From assembly GCA_903995115.1 (NCBI GenBank), contig LR877149.1, forward strand, positions 930,001-994,000: a stretch of 64,000 nt of DNA, in the 5' to 3' direction. The translations under genes and the position numbers were made by a program. The notes beneath the pieces were generated by a model. The model was not told the DNA's origin, ran no database searches, and was given only the letters and a program-made list of their open reading frames with translations. Within the stretch, counting starts at the first letter, position 1; the number at the start of each line of letters is the position of its first letter. Origin of the DNA: Angomonas deanei. Taxonomy: Eukaryota; Euglenozoa; Kinetoplastea; Trypanosomatida; Trypanosomatidae. Positions 56,101 to 64,000 of the stretch are shown here, one piece after another.

Positions 56101-59100
56101 GGCGGAGAGGACGGTGGTGATGTACTCCCACGAGCTCGAGGGGTCATCGCCACGGATGGACGTGGTGAGAAAGTCCAGCAAGCCGAGCGACTTGCCAGTA
56201 CCCGTGACACCATTTACCAGCACATTCTGGGAAGTGGAGGACAGGATCATGAGCAGTGTGTTCAGGGCGACCGTCTCCTTCGTCGGGACCACCAAATCAA
56301 AGTAGGGGGTTCGCTTGTCGTACACAAAGTCGGGTACCAAATGATTCCAAGTGATGAATTGGAGGGAAGGGTAATGCACGACCACCTCGTAAATGTTGTC
56401 TCCGTTAATCTTTGGCAGTTGCGGGGCAGCCTGGGGGAGCGTCTTGAGCACAAAGTCGTTGAACAGGGATCGGCAGTCGTCCCGTATGTTTCCACCCACT
56501 GCCCAAATGAACGCCATAATAAAGTACATGTCAAACAGGCGCTGCTTATCCGCTTCCTTCACCGTGGGAAGGGAGATGGGCGGGCGCTTAAATTCCTCCG
56601 GTGGGTCGTAGCGCTCGGTGGTGTTCTCCTGTCCTGGCATCGGCAGCGCATCCTCCTTGACCGTGTTGGTGCGCAGCTCTGGCTCGACGGGTTGAACGGC
56701 TCCTTCCGGCCACAGACGTTTCCCCTCCTCGGTGGCGACACTCTTGGTGAAGCTGTCGACTAATTCAATCAGGTTCACGGCGATCTGTGCGTCAACGGAC
56801 GGGATCCACTCCTTGCACTCCTTCGTAAAAAGTCAAGGGACGCGGGGAGAAGCGTGTCTAGTAGCTCCAGCAGTCGGTCGCACGGAATAGCGTCATTCGC
56901 GGCCGCCTTCTTGAGCGCCAGCGACTTCGCGATGGGTTTCCATCCTCGGTTTCCGTCCAGATAAAACGGCTCCATGTACACCATACCGCAACGGGAAACA
57001 GTGGCCGGAGAAGCCACTCGCAGATCCTGTACCTCGAACATAAACGTGGCCGTCGACGGCAGTTTAATACGCTCTCCGTTAAACAAACAGAGCAATTTAT
57101 TATCGTCCAGCACGGTATTCATGTTTTCAATCCACACCGCGTCGACGGGACCATCGAAAATGACCCAGTGACGGTCGGTGCTGGTCTGAGCCTCCTTGGT
57201 GATGGTCCTGGCAATATCACTCAGAATACCATCCGTCCACTCTCGTGTGATTTCATTCACCTGGCCATACAGTTCGCCCATCGTGACCGACTTTGGGTTT
57301 AGCACGTGCGTGTGCACACGATTGAAGAGTGGAATGTTACCGTCGTCGCCGTGGCCGTCCTCAAACAACCTTGTCAGGGACGACTGCATAATGTTGACGG
57401 TCGTCGTCTTACCGGTCAGCGTTTGCCCAACCATCATCACACCATGACGGACCACCAGCGTGTCGAACAGCTGCAATATTTTGGTGGTCAAGCCGTCTAC
57501 GATCTGCAACGACTGCTTCTCCATCTCCGCCTTGAGGTAGGTGAGAAGCAACTCATTCTGGACGTTTTCAATCTGCACGGTGGGGAACAAATCCTTGACG
57601 AGCGCCATGAACAGAATGGTATCGTCTCGGAGGAACTTGGGCACGTTGGCGTCGCGCATGGCACGGATCAACAAGAGATCCTCCCCTTCGTCGGGGTTTT
57701 GCCGCTTCAGAGACCCGGCCATGACGAGAATAGACTTCACGGCGCGCATACCAAAATCGTAGTGATCCTGCTTGGACAGCTGCTCAGAACTTAATTTGTA
57801 CAGCTGCACCATCTTTCGCGCCAGCGTTCGAGCATCTGAGAAGCCCTCCGAGTAGAACATAATTTCTGCAATCAGGGCGTAGTCGGGAATCATCATGCAA
57901 ATGGGGCGGAAGAGGGCCTTTAAGTTATCGGGCAGTTCTGTTCTCCCAGCGTAGCCGGGGTTCATTGTGATAAACACACCGAAATTCTTGGACAGACGGA
58001 TGGGGTGGCCGTCAAAGTTCATGCGCTCCTGCTTCAGGGTGAGTGCCGTGGTGATCTCTAGCATTTGCTGCGCAATAACGGACAGCACCTCCAACTCAAT
58101 ACGGTTAAACTCATCAAAACACGCCCAGGCACCTGCCTGAGCCAAACCAGCAAACATTCGGGACATGGTCTTGTAGTTGATACCATCGGAGCAGTTGAAG
58201 ACCACCACTTGGCGCGCGAGCGCCTTGCCCAAATCCTTCACGGACTCGGTTTTGCCTGTTCCCGCGGGGCCTTGAGGGGCAGCACCCAAGCTCATTCCCA
58301 GCGCGCTCGTGCAAGTGAGGAACGCTCTGTCGGTAAGGGGTGTGATTACCAGACGTGGTTGATTGCCCAAGTACTCATACCCGTACCACAGGTGGGCGCT
58401 GCAATGCTGGATGCCAAGATTCATACCGCCGGAAGCCGTCTTGTCCGCCTGCCAGTAGTAGCGTAGCTGCTGAGACCAATTGAAGTCATCAGGGGAGGAA
58501 ACATTTTGCTCGTTCAAGGTAGCCACAATGTCTCGGTTATGGACGTCGAGGACAATTAAGGTGCACACGAGACTTCGCTCCAGTTTTGACAGCGACCCTT
58601 TCACCAGATCCACCATTTGCAAGATTTGCTTTTGATACTGGGAATGGTACTCCGATAAGGAGGTGGACGCAATGGCGGCCTCCACTTCGCCGGTCCACAC
58701 AATCATATCCACCGCCTGGATGCACTGCGCCGGATGATCGAAAAACCACTCCGCCCGCTTCTTCTGGGGATATGCCTCAATCGTGCTGCGCATATGGGAG
58801 TGTAACGACAACTTCATCATTTTTTCGATTTCATTCAGCCACTGCTCTACACTTCCAACGGGATATACCACTTCCGTGAAACGGACGGTTTCACCTTCGC
58901 CGGATTTCATGCCAGAAATTTGAGTGCACTGCTCGTCGGAGAACGTCAACGCCGCGATGGAATCGAAGCACTTGGACAAATGGGGCTGGACAGACTGGGG
59001 GTTGCGAACATCTGAAAGAATGGAAAGGAGTTCGTCGTTGGACAAAAAGTAAAATCTGGGAAACGCGATTCTCTTGGTTTCGAGGTAGTCCTCCAACTTC

Positions 59101-62100
59101 TTTTGGATGAAATCAATTGTCGCATTCGCCGTCTTCAACTCCTCTAGCAGTCCCTCGGCGGTGCAGATTTCAAACACCCGCTTCACGGTATTGGCTTTGT
59201 TCGTGAGAGACCTATAAAGCCGATCAATGTCGTTAAACTGCTTGCTCTCGTTGGGAAGTTGTTCTTTAATATCGTCCGAGGAAAAAATAAACTCTAAATA
59301 CATCCAATTTCTTTGCAAAGTGATCCACTCTTCAATTACATCCGACATTAGACGAAGATTTTTTACCCAAACCTCCACCTCCTCTTTGACTGTCGACACG
59401 AACCGCGATGCCATGATGGTTTGTATTTCGACTTGGTGCTCCTCTAGCTGCTGGATCACCTCCTCCACCTCATCGAGAATATACACCCCTTCGCGACTCT
59501 TGTAGGGCTTCGTCGAAAACAAAACGCCTTCCCATACCTGGCGAATGACCTCCAAGTCATTTTTGATCCTCCACTTCCCTGTTGCAAGGCCGGATTGCTC
59601 CGACAGGACCTCCTTATGGCTAAACACGTCCCGCTCTTGGAGGGTTCTTAAATTGAGCCCGTCGTGATAGCTATTGGAAGTTCCAGTAATTTTCTTCAAA
59701 ACAATATTCCACTGTTCATTTGTCATGTGCTTGTTGCCGCAGTCGTGTATGGTACTCATATTCTGGCGGAGGCTTTGGAGCTCTTCGATCAGATGGGGAG
59801 CGAGATCATCTTCGTATTCCTTCTCTATGGCAGTCCGCTGCGCTGCAGCCGTTCGCCGAACCATCTTATTAACGTCTTCCTCCATTTCAATCGTGTTGAG
59901 CTGTTTAAGCGGTGTTTCGAACCAAACCTCCATCTTTTCGTTGAACAGGCAGAGTATAGACCACAGCTCCAGCCGGGTTTCGTAGAGAAGGGTAGTTTGC
60001 TTGACAAAAGACCAGTCAAAAGGCTTCTGGTCAAAGAGTCCCCCGAATTTAGTAAGTTGAGTTTCGCTGGCTTGGATGTCGTCAAGTTTGACTTTGATGT
60101 CTTCCAGATATTGCATGATAGGCTCTGTATTGTCCGACAGAGCGACGAATTCCTCGCCGGTCATAATCTGCTGCAGCCCGACGCACTCGTCCTCAATGTT
60201 CGTGATTTCGGACTGGAGAGCCTCCACGTGCGAAGCCATGTTCTCTTCAATATAACCTTCAGCCTCTAGCTTCGCCTCGTCGAACGATACACGCAAGGAA
60301 ACGCTGTTGCTGCCAATATTGCCAAGTGTTCTCTCCTTCAGTTGCTTCTCGTCGTCTTCCACAAATTCGACCTGCTGACGGTCCATCAAGTCACACAGGG
60401 TTTCCGTTTGGGTTAAAAGCGCGTCCGTCTGAGCCGATCCGGCCACAATAATCTTGTAATTTGAAACATAGTCCGCGAATTCCACAAGATTTTGCGGTTT
60501 GTTATTGAGAAGCTGGGTCTTTTGCTTAAAGTAGATGTTCAACTTTTGTATGCAGTCCAGTGTGGTCCGTCTCAGCGTTTGGTTCACGCCGTCGCGTATA
60601 ATGGTCAGCCTGGGTTCGACCTCCGTTTTTAATTTGCCGGCATTGATCCACAGCATATGACCCACAAGAGAGGCCATCAGCACCCTCATGGCGTCATGCG
60701 CCTCCTGGAGCCGTCGGTAAACCTTCGACAGACTCAGCGCCGAAAGAATTTCTTCGCCCGTTTGCTCCTTCCACTCTTCCTCAATGGCAGGCCAGTCTTT
60801 TTGGAGAAAGTGAATGTGGGGCAACGTTGTCGTGTAGGTAACCATTTTTGCGTTCGCCTGCTCATAGTCGGACTCGACAAGTTCAGCGATTTTTCCCTTC
60901 ATGTAGTTCGAACGGGAGTCCGACTTTAATTCTCCAGAAATAGACCAAATTTTCGGTGCGTTTGAAAAATACTGTTTAAATGCCTTCTGATAACACAAAT
61001 GGTTAACCGAACCCACCGTGTCGAATGAGCCGGAAAATAATTCGTCCCACGCACTTTCTAAAGCGCTCCTTTGAGGGTTAAACTCCATCTCCGACGTTGG
61101 CTGAAGCAAAATTTGAAACCCAATTTTTCGAACATCGTCCTGTCCTTGTTCCCGCAGGATATTCAACAAATTTTGCACAGTGCTCAACCCTATACAAAAA
61201 AGCCTTTCAGAAATCACCGCATCCATGGCACGGACAAAGGTATCAACCTTTGAAAACTCAACGATGCTCCTTTTCAGCTCCTGCATGCGGGAGTGCTGCT
61301 CTTCTCTCGCTTCCACCATAGACTTCACCTTTTGGGCGCGAGAATTGGCGGCCGCCTTCGAGTTCGCTAACAGGTACTGCTCCAGAGCTTCGCGGGTGTT
61401 GAGATCGGGAACATCCGCCCGCGCCCGCAGCAAATCTGCAAACTTAATCATCTTGGCCTCCACTTTCTCCAGAACCTCATTGTAGTAAGTAACGGCCTTC
61501 AGTCGCTGTTGGGCCTGCTGCGCGCGAAAGTCATCGACAAAATAGTCATGCTTGCCGTGCTGGAGGTACTCCACGAGAGGGACGCTCGCCAACTCACTCG
61601 TGCCCTTGAGGATTTCTTTACTGGGGAGCGCAAAAGTGGCCTTTGCAATCAGTAAATCCTTACTCAACGCCTGGCGGGTTTGAACGTACTTTTTGGTCCT
61701 TAACCTCTGGTACATGCGGAAAAAGGCTTTGTACATCAAAAAGTGTTTAAAAAACGGAATTTTTCTCAGGATATTAAAGAGAGAAGACTCCCGCATATAG
61801 TCGGCCAAGGACACGACGTCTGACGGTTGCCCGGGGATAACGTGAACCGCACCCGTTGCGCTCATAATATAGTGTTCACTTTCCTCGTGGCCGGTTGGCA
61901 CAACCACGAGGTCGTACGGCCTGAACTCTAGAGTCCGGGGCGCCTTGTTCAGCAGTACGTATTTCACGCTGCTCTCGCTGCCGTTGGCAGAGAAAAACGC
62001 AATCACGTCCTCGGCAGTCTTCAACGAGCTGATAATTGTCTCATCATTCGGCGCAACGTACTGTCGGTCCACTTCAAATTTTGGCTTCCGACTCGCCTTT

Positions 62101-62366
62101 TGGATACTTCTGAGCAGCTCAACGTCCCGGTCATCGGTATGTCCCAGCTTACTCTTTGTGAAGCTCTTGGTGCTACCCTTCGGAAACTCTTCCGTTTTCC
62201 TAAAGTCGAACTTCGAAGGGTTCTGGAACTTGTACAAGTTTTCCCCGTCAAGTGTGCGGTCAATTTCACTCCTAACGTTGGTTTCTAACTTGCTCCTCTC
62301 CGGACTCTTCGGCCGTGTGCTTTGCTGAAGCTTTTCTAAAAATGCCTTCTTTTCACTCTTGTCCAT
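50119..62366 (-). CDS. Axonemal inner-arm dynein heavy chain, single-headed type (DNAH6-like)
   Basis: The motor has about 4,083 codons. I chose ATG 62366 (MDKSEKKAFLEKLQQ), since the longer open frame starts only with GTG. Four P-loops are visible: AAA1 GPAGTGKTES (about residue 1365), AAA2 GQTLTGKTTT (about 1645), AAA3 GVTGTGKSLG (about 2050) and AAA4 GMGGSGRQSA (about 2400). AAA1 continues with FNCSDGINYKTMSRMFAG and WACFDEFNRI. Antiparallel coiled coils flank a microtubule-binding domain around residue 2780. The C-terminus ends HWIKRGVAFLCMLDD. N-terminal features (PYDLVVVP, ESSLFNILRKIPFFKHF) favour the DNAH6 group of monomeric inner-arm chains, tentatively. Three single-base shifts break the frame: in A5 near 56827-56831, in GGGG near 55955, and near 54034-54037. 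The last lies in the microtubule-binding region. A p28 light chain gene lies in the same cluster. Confidence 0.93.
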
Positions 62367-62705
62367 ATCTTGTAATAGCACAAAATATTAAAAATAAAAA
62401 AATAAAAAAACCTCTAAACTTAATACTTTGAGAGAGAGAGAAAGATGAAAAGAGGGGAAAATGATGAAAAACGCAAAGGGAGGGACCTTTGTGGTGCCGC
62501 GTGTTGGTGGTTTTTGCCCGGGCTTTTGCGTTTGCTGCGCCGTTTGCGGGGCGTGGCCACGTGCCTGCCCGGCGGAAGAAACCCCGGCCCTCGCCAGGGG
62601 GGCAACCGGGCGCCATTGGCGGAACCCGCCCACCCCCAACCTGAAAAAACACCCCACACCCCCATCACAGAGCAAAAGAAAAAGAACATAGGAACACAAT
62701 TAGCA
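62367..62705. promoter_or_regulatory. Divergent strand-switch region, probable transcription start region
   Basis: Genes point away from this segment on both sides. The left part is AT-rich with T tracts and an AG directly before the dynein ATG (AG at 62371-62370). The right part, about 62500-62645, is very GC-rich and contains a palindromic CACGTG near 62560. In kinetoplastids such divergent switches are where RNA polymerase II begins polycistronic transcription. No canonical promoter element can be read from sequence. Confidence 0.55.
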
Positions 62706-62933
62706 ATGTCACAAGCCGTCAATGCGCTGGAGTCCGAGATGCTACGGTTCGTGGATGAGACGGCCACGCGAACGCAGGTTGGGGAGGAATCCGTCGTGGC
62801 TGCTCTGGCAACTGCACAGGCGGCCCTCAGAGAAACCGCCCAAAACGCCACCGTGTCCCTCGTAAAGCGAGAGGCGGAAAAGAGACACCCCGCCGACGAG
62901 GACGAAGTCGGCAACAAGGCCGCCCCAAAATGA
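62706..62933 (+). CDS. Small hypothetical protein, 75 aa
   Basis: It begins ATG 62706 (MSQAVNALESEMLRFVDETA) and has an Ala-rich helical middle and a charged C-terminus (EKRHPADEDEVGNKAAPK). The open frame continues upstream to 62445, but that part is Arg/Pro/Gly-rich translation of the GC-rich switch region and includes a likely splice AG at 62702-62703, so I start at the internal Met. There is no signal peptide or membrane segment. The helical periodicity would allow a small coiled-coil or complex subunit. I do not recognise it. Confidence 0.55.
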   Translation: MSQAVNALESEMLRFVDETATRTQVGEESVVAALATAQAALRETAQNATVSLVKREAEKRHPADEDEVGNKAAPK

Positions 62934-63522
62934 TTGTTTGTCGTCTTTTGTTCGGATTGGGTTTTGCTCACCTTTAAAAGACGACGGGAAACATAAATGA
63001 TACTGCAATTGTTGTGTTTGCTTCTATTTTACGCTATGCTGTCTGCGGTATTAGCTTGCGATTTGTGTTGCCGACATTGATATCCACGATTTCTCCCTCC
63101 GTACTTCTTTTTTCTTTTTGCTTTATATTGCTAGTCTTTTACGTGCTTTTTAGGCCTAAAAGGAAAAACCTATCAGGGAAAGTTCGAAGTCCGCTCTGGA
63201 TAACCTACCACCTTAAACAAGAAATAAAACTTTATAAACTGCTCTTGTGAAGTGCTGGGCTAACTCTCCCAATAAAATTTTTATCGTAGCCGACTTTTTT
63301 TTTTTTCCAAAATTTTCTTTTCGTTATTTTCGTATTATCGTATTTGCTAGGTTTGGGAAACAAACTATCGGACTCAGTTCCTGACAAACTTTACTGATTT
63401 GTTGAAATAAAATAATAAAAATAGTAGCGATCAAAGCCAAAAATTGTCCAAAAAACAATTACAAAATAATTAAATTAAAAAAACATTTAAAGCAGAGCTG
63501 ATCGTAAATTGTGTTATTAAAA
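62934..63522. other. Intergenic region on the plus-strand unit (589 bp)
   Basis: A T-rich stretch at 63020-63170 contains an open frame of 78 codons starting only with GTG and coding for hydrophobic residues, which I regard as untranslated sequence. T10 near 63295-63305 and T-rich runs to 63345 followed by AG could form the splice acceptor of the next gene. No tRNA or other RNA gene was recognised. Confidence 0.5.
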
Positions 63523-64000
63523 ATGTCCAAAGGCAAGGCAGCACAAAACAGCCAAGGGACGGACCACCTGAACGTCCTAGATATGGGTTTAGATTTTCGG
63601 TCTTACCTGGGAAGGGTTGATGACAATGGCACACCGATTTTAGGAAACGTCATTGCGTACCACGCGGATAAGGTAGCGGACGTTTTTGAGCCCACCGTAG
63701 GTTTACTAGTAACAGTATTGCATATTTACTCTATCTCCCCGCCCAGTTATTCCCTACTTTGGTTGAAAACGTACGATACAATTCAACGGGTGTATATCGA
63801 TCACTCCGAGGGAAGCCTTGATAGCAAGTCCTCTGCACAGACTGCAAGAGACACCGTAGCCAACCATATTTCTTCAGGGAACGCATCTTACAACCGCGAG
63901 TTATGCGAAAAACTATTGCAACTTTTAGACGAGCAGAGCGGGTTTAAAGGCGCCCAGGCACCCTCTCAACGAAATATGCCTCGGGACCCGAAGGGTGCAT
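63523..64000 (+). CDS. Unrecognised protein, 3' end outside window
   Basis: From ATG 63523 (MSKGKAAQNSQGTDHLNVLD) the frame stays open for 159 codons to the right edge. The N-terminus is polar. A hydrophobic stretch lies around residues 58-80 (VGLLVTVLHIYSI), and a helical part follows (ELCEKLLQLLDEQSGFKGAQ). A segment beginning GTAGGT near 63698 and ending CCCAG near 63747 looks superficially like a short intron. Removing it leads quickly to a stop, so I keep the continuous frame. No family is recognised. Confidence 0.55.
   Translation, partial: MSKGKAAQNSQGTDHLNVLDMGLDFRSYLGRVDDNGTPILGNVIAYHADKVADVFEPTVGLLVTVLHIYSISPPSYSLLWLKTYDTIQRVYIDHSEGSLDSKSSAQTARDTVANHISSGNASYNRELCEKLLQLLDEQSGFKGAQAPSQRNMPRDPKGA

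Noticed and set aside
56775-56835. Introns separating the dynein heavy chain open stretches
   Set aside because: The stretches overlap or abut, and conserved sequence continues directly in another phase at homopolymers, with no room for an intron.
62445-62705. N-terminal extension of the 75-residue protein
   Set aside because: Its translation is Arg/Pro/Gly-rich noise from the GC-rich strand-switch region and includes a likely splice site just before the internal ATG.
63014-63250. Hydrophobic 78-codon frame on the plus strand
   Set aside because: It starts only with GTG, is T-rich in a likely untranslated and splice-signal region, and has no recognisable features beyond base composition.
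63698-63747. Short GT-AG intron in the last plus-strand gene
   Set aside because: Removing it leads to a stop within about 25 codons, while the unspliced frame is open to the window edge.

Overview
The window looks like nuclear DNA of a flagellated kinetoplastid (Euglenozoa), more like a gene-dense bodonid or early-branching lineage than a typical trypanosomatid. This is inferred from architecture, not from a marker gene. Every gene from position 1 to about 62.4 kb lies on the minus strand with gaps of only about 100-370 bases. I see no convincing cis-introns. Most starts are preceded by a pyrimidine tract and an AG, as expected for spliced-leader trans-splicing. The coding direction flips at about 62.4-62.7 kb, which would be a divergent strand-switch region of polycistronic units.

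Layout from left to right. 1-938: start of an RluA-type pseudouridine synthase, cut by the window edge. 1149-4488: two probable mitochondrial helical proteins. 4774-25665: one giant gene (about 6,950 codons) for a repeat protein with about ten 29-residue repeats, about 72 repeats of 66 residues and 16 of 65 residues. 25991-27022: axonemal dynein light chain p28. 27211-36227: TEP1 (TROVE, DUF4062, NACHT-like NTPase, WD40), the vault and telomerase associated protein. 36602-36982: a small mitochondrial membrane protein. 37198-41658: two unrecognised proteins. 41835-42587: an ALY/REF-like RNA-binding protein. 42899-43399: mitochondrial [2Fe-2S] ferredoxin. 43665-45251: nicalin. 45425-47357: an unrecognised coiled-coil protein. 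47667-49869: a mitochondrial aldo/keto-reductase-like protein. 50119-62366: a single-headed inner-arm axonemal dynein heavy chain. On the plus strand: a 75-residue protein (62706-62933) and the start of another gene (63523 to the end).

Functionally the axonemal theme stands out: the dynein heavy chain and p28 are plausible partners in one inner dynein arm, and the giant repeat protein resembles in style the very large repetitive cytoskeletal proteins of kinetoplastids, although its repeat was not matched to a known family.

Five ordinary genes are each broken by one to three single-base frame changes, several in short homopolymers, which looks like unpolished long-read consensus. Inside the giant gene the frame changes between about 9.0 and 12.2 kb have a special form. 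The extra bases are unions of the two repeat families, which suggests chimeric consensus where the two arrays meet. Very long plus-strand reading frames across the array are by-products of a repeat length divisible by three.
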